Shown here piece by piece: positions 14,603-24,292 of a stretch of DNA of 26,256 nucleotides. The notes below the pieces were generated by a model. The model had not been told where the DNA came from, did no database searches, and saw only the letters and a list, made by a program, of their open reading frames with translations. The stretch covers positions 1 to 26,256 of the forward strand of contig CAXHKQ010000208.1 of NCBI GenBank assembly GCA_964017145.1, given 5' to 3'. The position numbers and the translations under genes were made by a program. Numbering within the stretch: position 1 is the first letter of the stretch; the number at the start of each line of letters is the position of its first letter. The stretch is from Agrocybe praecox (taxonomy: Eukaryota > Basidiomycota > Agaricomycetes > Agaricales > Agrocybaceae).

Positions 14603-17569
14603 ATGACGACCCTTGCGCGAAATCGGACCCGGATTGGGACGTGGAACGTGCGGACCCTCAACACAACTGGGGGTCTCGCACAGGTGGCGGCCGAGTTTAG
14701 CAGCTATAGACTGGACGTCCTAGGACTCCAAGAAGTCCGATGGACGTCCAGTGGTGAACACCGATTGTCGACTGGACAGACACTGTTATATTCTTGTCTT
14801 CCGGAAACGGAAGCAAGACGCAGTGGCGTCGGGATGCTACTGTCATCTGCAGCCCGACGCAGTCTCATGGGATGGAACCCCGTCTCAGACAGAATTCTGT
14901 CTGCACGCTTCCGCACTAATACGCGGAGCGTGACCTTGGTCACCGTCTATGCGCCAACAAACGACGCAGATGACGGGGTCAAGGAGAGCTTTTATAGATT
15001 GCTCTCCGAGACCATGGCCAAGGTTAGACGGGGCGACATAAGAATCGTTTTGGGCGACGTCAACGCTAAAGTAGGCAGCTCCCGCAACAACTGGGAGCAC
15101 GTCATGGGCGATCATGGTATGGGAGTGATGAACGCAAACGGCGAGCTTTTCGCCGATTTTTGCGCTAGTCACTCCCTGATAATTGGCGGCACATTTTTCC
15201 CTCACAAAGAGACCCACAAAGGTACGTGGGTCTCTCCCGGAGGCCGTGCCGTCAACCAGATCGACCATGTCGCTATATGCCGAAATTGGCGTCGCTCACT
15301 TCTCGATGTTCGTACCTTTAGGGGTGCGGACATCGGGAGCGATCATTACCTGGTGATCGGACAGTTCCGACTCCAGGTAAGGCCCATGAGACCTGTCCAG
15401 GTTCGACAATTAAAACTGAATGTTCAGCTGCTAAACCGGCCCGCAGTGAGAGACCAATTCATATCACAGCTTAATAGCGAGTTATCGGCAGTGCAACCAG
15501 CACTGTCGGTAGGTGAGAAATGGTCCTCGCTGCTCGGTGCATACCATCGCACCGGCCACCAATTTCTGCGTCCCGATCCAACGAGAAAGAAGGGATGGAT
15601 CTCGGACAACACCTGGAGCAAAATCCAAGACAAAAAGGCAGCTTGGATCTCATTGCTTAGTGCGACCGACAGTAACCGTTCTGCTCTTTCAACAGTTTAT
15701 AGGGATCTGCAACGTCAGGTAAAGCGCTGTGCTAGGAATGACAAGAGACGTTTCATAAGCTCTCTTGCCACCGAAGCACAGCGAGCCTCTGACGTCGGCA
15801 ATCTGCGTAAGACCTATCAGATTGCCAAGCAGATCTCTGGGAGGAAACGCCCCGCAAACCGTCCTATCAAGGACTTAGCGGGGACAATCCTCTCGACTGA
15901 GGAAGAGCAGCTGGGAAGATGGACAGAGCACTTCCAAAGTGTTCTGAATTGCGAAACAACACCTGCAATCCATCTTCCTTGGGTCGCACCACAGAGTGGG
16001 GAATGGAGTTTCAACTCCGATGCCCCCTCTAGCAATGAGATCAAGAAAGCACTTCAGCAACTCAAGAACAACAAAGCTCCTGGATTAGACGGTTTACCAG
16101 TTGAGCTGCTGAAGGCCGATGTCGATTTGGCTGCACAACATCTGCAGCCAGTGCTCCAGGCTGTTTGGGACACCGAGACCATCCCTTCTGGATGGAAAGA
16201 AGGTTTGGTAGTGAAGCTGCCGAAGAAGGGAGATTTGAGCAATTGCTCAAATTGGCGAGGCATCACGATCTTGAATACCATCTCAAAGATCGTGGCCCAC
16301 ATAATAAACGACCGGTTATCACCAGTAATAGATGTGTATCTACGTCGGGAACAAGCCGGCTTCAGGCCGGGGCGGTCCTGCGTAGATCATATCAACACTC
16401 TGCGCATTATCATCGAGCAGAGTGTGGAATTCCGGTCGCCCCTGTACATGCTGTTTATTGACTTCGAAAAAGCCTTTGACAGCATGAACAGGGAATTTAT
16501 GTGGGCAGCCCTGTCTGTGTATAACGTCCCAGTAAAGCTCCTTAGTCTGATTAAGGAGCTTTATCGGGATAGTACCAGCAGAATAATGCATGCCGGACAA
16601 ATCGGGGAACCTTTCCCGGTGAAATCCGGCGTGAAACAGGGCTGTGTCTTGTCCCCGCTCCTCTTTGTTATCGTATTGGATTACGTCATGCGTTCTGTCG
16701 AGCAACCGACAAAGCGCGGTCTCAGCTGGCGAATCCTTGGCAGTCCACTTGGTGACCTCGATTTCGCAGACGACATTTGTCTGCTCTCTCACCAATTTTC
16801 CGAGTTGCAGAGTAGGCTCAGCACCGTGGTCGAATACGCCAAATGTGCTGGGCTGAAAATAAATGTGGCGAAGACAAAGTTCATTCGCCTAGCTGTTGGT
16901 GGGCCAGATCCACCAACAGCAGCAACTCGGTTCAAGATTGGTGATGAGGAAATCGAGGAGGTGGACTGCTTCTGCTATCTGGGCAGTATGATAACAAGAG
17001 ATGGCGGAGCTTCAGCTGATGTGGTGGCTCGGATAGCCAAAGCCAGAGGAGCATTCGCTTGCCTCTCTGGCATTTGGAAATCCACCGAGCTCTCACGGAA
17101 ACTGAAGCTCCGGATCTTCGGATCAAACGTCCTCGCGGTCCTGTTGTACGGCAGCGAGACCTGGATGGTGACAAAAGACATCACGTCGAAAATCCAGGTC
17201 TTCGTCAACCGCTGCCTTCGCCGAATACTCAATATTCGGTGGTACGACAGGATCAGAAACGAGGATGTCCGAAGATTAGCGGGTATCCCGACTTTGGCAG
17301 CTTCCATTAAAAAACGGAAATGGGGATGGATCGGCCATATTCTTCGGCGTGGCGCAAATAACATCGCGCGCCAAGCCTTCGAGTGGAACCCTCAAGGTAG
17401 CCGAAGAATTGGCCGACCAAAAATGACGTGGACAAGGACCGTCATAAAAGAAGCCGAAGCACATAACAAGAGTTGGGGTCAAGTGTGTGCTTTGGCTTTA
17501 AATCGTGATGATTGGCGGTCCTGGACCAAGACACTGTGTCCTGACCCGACACCCCTTAATGGGGTATAA
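14603..17569 (+). CDS. RTE endonuclease-reverse transcriptase
   Basis: A 988-residue polyprotein that nicks target DNA and reverse-transcribes the element RNA. The N-terminal APE-type endonuclease, residues 10 to about 260, shows GTWNVRTLN, LGLQEVRW (metal-binding Glu), VTVYAPTN, VLGDVNAKVG and the catalytic GSDHYLV (Asp near residue 247). After a basic linker the reverse transcriptase runs from about 480 to 800, with NWRGITIL, AGFRPGRSCVDHI, FIDFEKAFD (near 617), GVKQGCVLSPLLF and the catalytic FADD (near 721). The C-terminal part carries YGSETWMV, RRILNIRWYDRIR and KWGWIGHILRRG, usual in RTE/BovB proteins. Length fits the clade (about 1,000). All catalytic motifs are intact and no stop or frameshift is seen, so the copy may be active. 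The first ATG after the leader was taken as the start. Confidence 0.92.
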   Translation: MTTLARNRTRIGTWNVRTLNTTGGLAQVAAEFSSYRLDVLGLQEVRWTSSGEHRLSTGQTLLYSCLPETEARRSGVGMLLSSAARRSLMGWNPVSDRILSARFRTNTRSVTLVTVYAPTNDADDGVKESFYRLLSETMAKVRRGDIRIVLGDVNAKVGSSRNNWEHVMGDHGMGVMNANGELFADFCASHSLIIGGTFFPHKETHKGTWVSPGGRAVNQIDHVAICRNWRRSLLDVRTFRGADIGSDHYLVIGQFRLQVRPMRPVQVRQLKLNVQLLNRPAVRDQFISQLNSELSAVQPALSVGEKWSSLLGAYHRTGHQFLRPDPTRKKGWISDNTWSKIQDKKAAWISLLSATDSNRSALSTVYRDLQRQVKRCARNDKRRFISSLATEAQRASDVGNLRKTYQIAKQISGRKRPANRPIKDLAGTILSTEEEQLGRWTEHFQSVLNCETTPAIHLPWVAPQSGEWSFNSDAPSSNEIKKALQQLKNNKAPGLDGLPVELLKADVDLAAQHLQPVLQAVWDTETIPSGWKEGLVVKLPKKGDLSNCSNWRGITILNTISKIVAHIINDRLSPVIDVYLRREQAGFRPGRSCVDHINTLRIIIEQSVEFRSPLYMLFIDFEKAFDSMNREFMWAALSVYNVPVKLLSLIKELYRDSTSRIMHAGQIGEPFPVKSGVKQGCVLSPLLFVIVLDYVMRSVEQPTKRGLSWRILGSPLGDLDFADDICLLSHQFSELQSRLSTVVEYAKCAGLKINVAKTKFIRLAVGGPDPPTAATRFKIGDEEIEEVDCFCYLGSMITRDGGASADVVARIAKARGAFACLSGIWKSTELSRKLKLRIFGSNVLAVLLYGSETWMVTKDITSKIQVFVNRCLRRILNIRWYDRIRNEDVRRLAGIPTLAASIKKRKWGWIGHILRRGANNIARQAFEWNPQGSRRIGRPKMTWTRTVIKEAEAHNKSWGQVCALALNRDDWRSWTKTLCPDPTPLNGV

Positions 17570-17585
17570 CGGATGTATGTATGTA

Positions 17586-17812
17586 CTAGCGGCTGCGCCG
17601 CTAGCGCCTGCGGCGGGCTTTTCAGAGCTCGCTTCGCTCGCCCGGTGGGTCCCGATGCAATTACAAAAACAAATTTATGGCACAAACACGCTCAGGGTCG
17701 ACCTGAACACACTCTCAAATTTTCAGCCCAATCGGTTGAGCCGTTTAGCCGGCCATGCATTACAAACAAACAGACAAACAAACAAAACGGAATTCAGTTT
17801 TATCTATATAGA
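17586..17812 (-). mobile_element. Short non-autonomous Helitron (227 bp)
   Basis: Minus-strand start TCTATATAGATAAAAC; end with hairpin GCGGC-GCA-GCCGC then CTAG. The flanks are A and T, as for the larger Helitron, and both share TCTAT.TA.ATAAAA starts, GGCTCA/ACCGATTG-type blocks and the GC-rich hairpin end. It lies directly on the RTE tail: the plus strand reads TATGTATGTA, then CTAG. The sequence includes (GTTT)n near its start. Confidence 0.78.
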
Positions 17813-18450
17813 TTCCGGAAAGCTTGATACCTTTGTCAAAATCGAATGTTTTCGACCTGTCTATTGAACAAATAAATCTTAAAAGAATTTATTTTCATAT
17901 TCCGTTTCATTTATAAAGATTGCTGCACAGGTTCATAAGTTATATAATACAAAATTATGCGTTTTATTCTGTCGCACTCCTTACGTGTGTCAGGAGTCAG
18001 GATTAGTGCCAATGAAACTTTTGGTGGAATATATGAGCAGTCTAAGATTTGTTTTGTTTATGGGAGTATAATTGAGTCGGTGGTCCTTTACAATACTGCA
18101 TCATAATCCTGAGTGAATTTGTGAATTTTGTGAGATTAATGGAAATGTTCGCCTTATACTTCTGTATCCAGATGTATGCAGGTACTTCGGTTAATTATAC
18201 GTTATAATTTGAGTGCTGAGCATATCCATTCAATATTCAATATAAGTATTTCTATGAATTGTGTATCTCCAGTATTTTTCAAATATGCTGTCCAAACTCA
18301 TTCCTTAATTCTTCAATTGTGTACAAATATGCGCAATAACTCTCAACGAGCAGACGACAATTATTCACAACTAATAACTAAATGTTATAACAATCCTCAC
18401 TGAATGCTCTCTGTCACCACGATCCAAACACACACAGCATCACCACTCAC
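17813..18450. other. Intergenic or intron sequence downstream of LIM exon 2
   Basis: AT-rich DNA between the small Helitron and the LIM-domain exon. On the minus strand this should be intron 2 of the LIM gene. I searched for a second LIM domain or homeodomain and found none. Confidence 0.5.
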
Positions 18451-18649
18451 CTGTCGTAGTCCTGCTTGCAGTACAGTTTGCTGTTGCGCACATAGCACGA
18501 ATTGTTCAGCGGCACACCGCACATTCCGCATGCCAGACACTGCTCGTGCCAGCTCGAGTCACCCACGCGCATCAGATACCGGTCATGGATCTTCTGGCCG
18601 CAACCTTCGCACAGCTCGTAGTTCTTCTCGCACTTGACGGTGCCCACCT
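18451..18649 (-). CDS. LIM-homeobox gene exon 2: first LIM domain (Lmx1-type)
   Basis: The exon is bounded by acceptor TTTTCGCAG before AGGTGGGC and donor GACTACGACAG before GTGAGT. It encodes [20 protein letters not shown] followed by [40 protein letters not shown] and CKQDYDR. The zinc ligands of a whole LIM domain are present: C-x2-C, the H and C of WHEQC, C-x2-C, then C and D of YCKQD. The sequence most resembles the first LIM domain of insect Lmx1a/b-type homeodomain transcription factors, which specify neurons and dorsal or appendage territories. It ends with two bases of a split Arg codon, so the next exon must begin with one base. The GEF exon at 12179 begins with two and cannot be its partner. 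Confidence 0.85.
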
Positions 18650-18972
18650 CTGCGAAAACGCGACGGCGCGAGGAAGAAAGTGGAAAGCCGAGATGTTGTA
18701 GTCGCGATGATGATGATGGTGGACGAGGCGTGGAAACTCGTTGTCATGAAAATATTGATTTTCACACATGTTCATGCATTCACTCATACACACAGCGCGC
18801 GTCAGCGACTAATCCAGGTGTCTGCGCATAATCCAGCGATAACTGGCACTAAAACCTCACATCATTCACGCACACAAAAACGCGAATGCCGCAACCGTCA
18901 AACGCCTTCACGCTCGCCCGGTTGATTCTTCGCACACACATACGCACACGCACACCGGAAAATGTCATTTAC
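18650..18972 (-). other. Intron 1 of LIM-homeobox gene
   Basis: A 323-base intron with GTAAAT donor and TTTTCGCAG acceptor, rich in CA-type runs. Nothing else is seen. Confidence 0.75.
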
Positions 18973-19249
18973 CTGTGCGCCCATTGACGGCATTGATGGA
19001 CACGCCGCCGCCGCCGCCACCACCACAGCTCAGTGTATCGATGGCCGACGGCGTTTGGGGCGGATGCGGTTGCTGTTGCTGATTATGCTCAAGTGGAGGC
19101 TGTTCGCTGCCGGAGCTGTGATGCAATAATCCAGGGGTTTGATGGTGGTGATGCTGGTGTTGGTGAGGCGCGGAATGATGGTGATAATGGGGCTGGAGCT
19201 GGTGGAAGTGATGCGCAAGACTGCTGGCATTCGGGTATAATTCCAACAT
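18973..19249 (-). CDS. LIM-homeobox gene exon 1 (start codon, His/Gln-rich N-terminus)
   Basis: The ATG at 19249 (context GACACAATG) opens 92 codons plus one base. The protein starts MLELYPNASSLAHHFHQLQP and continues through a His run, Gln/Pro-rich sequence (LEHNQQQQPHPPQTP) and poly-Gly to SINAVNGRT. It ends at the donor CACAG before GTAAAT. The single leftover G pairs with the AG that starts exon 2 to make Glu, so the frame runs on into the LIM domain. Low-complexity N-termini are common in insect homeodomain proteins. Confidence 0.8.
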
Positions 19250-21935
19250 TGTGTCGGGTGCGAGAGGTTGAGATCGGGCGGTTGACTGAAAAACACGTCG
19301 TCGTGTTCACTATGTTCGAAGTTGCAATTAGTGTGCAGTTTTGCAATCGAAATATTTGCGAAGCCCGACGATTTGAAACCACGACGACCACCGACAACGA
19401 CCAATTCGGATGACGCTCAACGTTCGACTGAGCCCTGCCATCGACGGCGGCACATCGATAACACCACGACGATCCGGCACGACGGCGACGCCACGCAGAA
19501 CCGTTCAGCGCACAATGTCAACCGAGTCGCGCGGCGCGCTTCCCTCCCTCTCGTATGCTGCTACGCACGCACGCACAAGCGCACACACCGGCGATATCGG
19601 TCCGCGCGTTTGAGGGTGCCGTCGAGTCGAATCGAGCGCGCGCGCGCGCGCAAACACAGTGAACGCACAGATCTCTGCGTGAGCGGTGTGCAATAAATCG
19701 GCACACGCGTTTGCGCTTACTTCAACCCCGGCGGCTGTCAACTAATACACCACACACACACGTTCACACTGACGCACTTGCACGATGGGAACCCAGAGTC
19801 CAGGTTGGGGCACTGTGGCGTCTTGGCGGCAAAGGACGCCGGCGATGGTATGTCCGTTTTTTTCCTGCAGCATATACATATCTGCTACATTCATTTTATT
19901 TTTCGTTATTTTTACATAAGCACTGTCTCACGGAGAAAAGATGAGATTTGGTGTCCTTGCTAGACGAGGAAAAAGAACGTTCAACGCTCGGCGTTGTGAG
20001 GAAAGAAACTGTTCGTCCTGGCCACGCCTTGTCAGCAGCATGCGTTGATTGGTCGATGGTGTGTGCGCTCATGCGTTTCCCCTGGGGAAGTGTGTGTGAG
20101 TGTGTGTGCGTCCTGTGTGCATGTGAACATAATGTGCGCACGCTCATGTGAGCTGGAACATGTTGTCGCAATAATATCTGTGTATTTATGTGACGGGGGC
20201 TCATTTCGATCGCTGGCGCTGGCGGCTCTGCAGCAATGTTTACGATACTCGCTCTTCCTTCTTCCGACGTGAGCGTTATAAAAATCATATCTTCTCGAGA
20301 CGATGTCTTAAAGTTGACGCAGTAGTTTGGCCTTTAAGCGGTGTTCAGTAAGGCTAGAAATGGTATTTTGCTAGAGAAAAATATGTCGTTATTACGGGGC
20401 GTTTTGGCACGTGTCATAGAAACTAAATACCGCAAGCTACAAGTATGACAAAACATCACATGAACTTACCGACGATTTTGTCAGCCTGGCTAGTTGGTTC
20501 GCACACATTTTCCGCAAAAGTGCGCAATGTTTCGGTCGCGTGCGGATATTTTCAATAAATACAAGCCACATATTGTTGTCACGTGCGTCGCAGGAAAAGC
20601 GACAGCATACGATTTTAGTATTGGTACTTAACTCGGCTGGCGAGAGCGATTATCGTACTCTGCATGGTTGTTCGTTGTTGGCATGTGTGCTTTTGCACAC
20701 ACACAGACCGAACGACGTCGGCGAACTCGATGGGAATATGTTGAACGTAAACATTCGACGCGTGTAGATACACGGCGAGGAGAATATTCGGTTCGGTCTA
20801 CTACTATTTGGACGAGGCCGTACGGCCGAAGCCGTGCTAAATATTGTCGCGTGCGCACGGTCGGGACTCTGATGTTTATTTAGGATTTACAGCACACACA
20901 CACACACATTCAGCGCCGCATATTATTATGTTGACACAAGCGTGCTTACTGCGAGTGTATATTTGCGTGTAGTGGGTGCTATCGCGCGTGTGTGCACACG
21001 AATGTTTATGCGCGTGCGCGCGCTTCGGGTAAACACATATGACTTGATGTCCTCTTGACTGTCTGCCCGCGCCTCATATAGTACAAATGTGTAGTAGGTC
21101 GCGCTGGTGTGTTCTCTGGTGATACCATAACAATGCGGATTTTTGCACACCGTGTTTTGATTCGGGCATGTTCACTGCTGCGGGCAAGTAAATAAACGTC
21201 GATTCGCATTGATCTTGATTCACACGCTCTGCGTTTCGTGAGTTGAAGATAAATATAGGAATAATGAAATAATGATTTAATATACTTCTATACTCGTCGT
21301 ATACTTCACAGCCTCATAAATTTGAAACATGCTCTTTTTTTGGTTTATAGGAGAACGGAAAATTGCAGAATTTAATGATGCAGTTCTGTTAAGAAACCAC
21401 AGTTTATATGATAAAATCATTTGAGAAAAGTCTTATCAGTATATCTAATGATGGAGACTTTACTTTTGACCTAAAAACTAAAAGTAATAATGATTTCTGT
21501 AAATTTGTTTCGAATGATGGGAATTCGTGCACAATAAATTACCTTCTTAAGTATACGTTTATTGTTCTAAATTGACCCTGTGAAAATGGTTGACCTATAT
21601 AAAACGGATAATTTGTATTGAGAGTGAAATAAATTATTTCTCCCTGTACAAATTGTTCGTATTCCATGTTTGGTTGAGGGATAATAACTTGTCTTTGGAT
21701 TGACTTAAAACAATGAGCGAGTACTTAAATGAACTGTAATGGAACTCATCATCCGAAAACATGTAAGAGAAACGTTGTGGTTTTTTGTTTTCAGGGTAAT
21801 CAGTAAAGGCTCCAACATTAGACGAGTTTGAGACTTAACTCAAAATATTTGTTCGTAGATAACACTACGTAACAACCGATTTTCCCAGCCTTCTACCTAA
21901 ACTTTTCTGAAGTGTTATGATCTCCTATTCACGAA
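19250..21935. other. 5' region of LIM-homeobox gene
   Basis: The 5' UTR and upstream DNA on the minus strand. A possible acceptor (TTTTTCAG, exon from 19285) sits 36 bases before the ATG, and a consensus donor GTAAGT follows position 20470 on the minus strand, so a non-coding first exon ending at 20470 is conceivable. An alternating (GC)n run lies at 19634-19651 and short CA/GT runs occur near 20090-20130 and 20890-20906. No coding exon is convincing. Confidence 0.4.
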
Positions 21936-22806
21936 ACTGGCAAAAAAAATGTGATCGTAGGAAGGCCTTCGGAGATATAGGCCTTTGTTGATATTTTCGA
22001 CATTTACTCATACATCTGCGCATATTTCATGCTATAACAAACGTAGACCGGTCAGCCACACATAAAATGAAAGCTTATGAAAAAACTTAAAAATCATGTA
22101 AATATTGTGTTTCAGTGTTACCGTGCGACAAAAATAAAAAAATTATGAAAAAGAATCATGTGGATGATTTTATAATTAAGAAAACGAGATTTCCCGCCAA
22201 TTTTTTTAAACTTTCATCTGGTAGCTTGAACTTTTGCGCATTTTTCATGCTGTCACATGGCAATGTCTGAGGGTAAATTAAGTTGTTGTAAGACTAAAAC
22301 CAAGTATAAATTGTATCAATTTGGACCATAGGAGAAAAAGCCAACTTCTACAATATAGCACGCAAACCAAAACTGTATTCTAATTTTTTGAACAACTCAC
22401 CATTGTCAATAATACTACATCTTTAGTTTAATTTTATTTTGTTCCAACCAATACATTTAACTCACATAAAAATAAGGACTTGTCGAAGTTCACCAGCAAT
22501 TATCTTCAAAATCTCTCCACAGATATTGCCATATGACAGCTTGAAAAATGCGCAAGAGTGCAAGCTACCAGATGAAAGTAAAAAATATGGCGGGAAATCT
22601 CTTTTTCTTAACTAAAAAATTATCCACGTGATTCTTTTTTCGTCATTTTTGCCATTTTTCCCCTATTTTTCATTTTTGTCGCACGGTAACACTGAAACTA
22701 GAAACATTAGGTAAACACAATATTCACATGATTTTTATGTTTTCTCATAAGCTTTCATTTGATGAGCGGCTGACCGGTCTACGTTTGAAAAAGATTTTTT
22801 GCCAGT
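21936..22806. mobile_element. Foldback element with long inverted arms
   Basis: It starts ACTGGCAAAAAA and ends with the inverse TTTTTTGCCAGT. Inside, the left arm (21936-22272) is inverted in the right arm (22508-22806). Matched blocks include GTAGACCGGTCAGCC, AATGAAAGCTTATGA, TTTCAGTGTTACCGTGCGAC, AAGAATCA.GTGGAT, GAGATTTCCCGCCA and TTTCATCTGGTAGCTTG. The left arm has an extra block of roughly 80 bases (21955-22035). The central 235 bases are unpaired. No ORF is present, so this is a MITE-like or foldback element of unknown parent. Confidence 0.8.
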
Positions 22807-24247
22807 GTCCTTTCTCATATGAACCGAAAAATAAACATGTTTCAAATTAATAAGCTAGACTAGTATGTATCATCTAATCTGAATAGCGGATCTTTGGCTT
22901 GATTCGGAAAATCACTGACACCATATAATAACGTCCACCAATCAAGTGCGGGGAAAACTAATATTGCACTGCCAAGCTCATAGGAGCAGTTGAATTACGA
23001 CAATACGCAACGATAAGAATCGATATTGAGTACAATTAATTTATTTTCTTATCTAATAACTTTGATAATATCGTAATATTTGCTATCGATAAATAACATG
23101 TATTAACTGCAAAGCGAGATAACAACTCATATCACATCCACCCATGTTCGCAAGTGCTAATCACTATACCGCTCGCAGCTATGCCTTGAATGTTCTCCAA
23201 CTAGGAACCTGTTCTGCTGTCCGGCTGCGTGTTAGTGCGGTCGCAACAACACGAAACGAATCAATAATGCATGCATAATTTTACGGTCTGTCGCAAATGT
23301 TAATGCTGCGCTCTCGTTTCATTCAACTACACGCATCCCTTCGTCCGTGGTCGTCGTGTCGTTTGAGCTTGCGGTACACGCTTGCGTCAGTGCGAAAAGT
23401 GGGTGGACAGATTTCCGCCTGCGCGAACTCGTCTGCACGTGTGCTCTCGCGTCGATCATGCACGGTGCTCACCGACCCCGCGTATTGGGTGCGACGCGGA
23501 GGGAGGGTTACAGCGACAATATGTTACACGCTCCGGCCATTGCGACACACCGGAACAAGTGCACACCCAATGCGTGCACCGATAGTGTGTGTGTGTGTCA
23601 CGAACGCGGGACAATGTTTGGAGACGCGCTGGCGCGCGTGCAAACGCATTCACAAAAAGACATGTAATGTGTATAAAATTAATAGCCATGCTGGCATGTC
23701 AAATTAATTGTGATAAAGTGGCTTTTGATTTTAACCGGTGACACTGCGCGCCTGTATTTTTTGCGCTGATACGCTGTGTCATCCATTCCGGAGCTGGTGG
23801 TGATGGACGAACACGTGCGCCCGCGGAAATGCTGAGCGGATGTGGTTTTCGGGTATAATGTCAAATTGAAGTGTTACAATATTGTGTAGCACATGGGCAG
23901 CTGGACAAATTGTGGTCATTCCGACGAACGACGGCCGTTTGGCCAGACCAAATATGGGTTGATCCAAATTGATTTTCACTCACTGTCAAATGCTCGATTT
24001 ACTCCGTTCACCAAGACAAACAAAACGAAATCCTTTGGGCCAACAAACACTCGATCTCCCGTCCAGTCTGCCGCTGCCGTCGGAAGGATGGTCCTTCAGT
24101 GAGACGTCGCATATCAACATGTAGGCTGCGCTCTCGACCATCTCTCGAGCAACCGAAACTCTCGGTATCTCTCTTGAACATCTGCCGGGACAGCACGCGT
24201 TAAGTGTGCCAGTAAGTTTGTAATAAGCGCAGCACACACAAACAGCA

Positions 24248-24292
<45 letters not shown>

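Larger units (their letters stand above)
14134..17585 (+). mobile_element. RTE-clade non-LTR retrotransposon, apparently complete
   Basis: A 3.45-kb element with four parts. First is the 5' HDV-like ribozyme. Second is a leader of about 400 bases with a very AT-rich middle (14270-14480) and a GC-rich end. Third is one intact 988-codon ORF (14603-17569). Fourth is a 3' UTR of only about 16 bases ending in (TATG)n. A hairpin ACACCCCTTAATGGGGT spans the last codons and is a likely template-recognition site. Very short 3' UTRs with short repeat tails are typical of RTE. The exact 3' border is blurred because a Helitron starts at 17586, and no clear target duplication was found. Confidence 0.88.

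Noticed and set aside
12179..18451. A single LIM-RhoGEF fusion gene
   Set aside because: The LIM exon ends with two bases of a codon and the GEF exon starts with two, so direct splicing would break the GEF frame.
19030..19413. Alternative frames over LIM exon 1 and its 5' UTR
   Set aside because: They do not join in frame to the LIM domain, whereas the ATG at 19249 does through the 18973 donor.
20383..20523. Short coding exon before the minus-strand donor at 20470 (MCANQLARL)
   Set aside because: It ends on a codon boundary, which does not fit the GEF exon's split codon, and no conserved motif is seen; at most a non-coding first exon.
23150..23215. Minus-strand tRNA-like or SINE head (GGTATAGTGATTAGCAC)
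   Set aside because: Only an A-box-like stretch is present; no B box follows at the right distance and no cloverleaf can be drawn.
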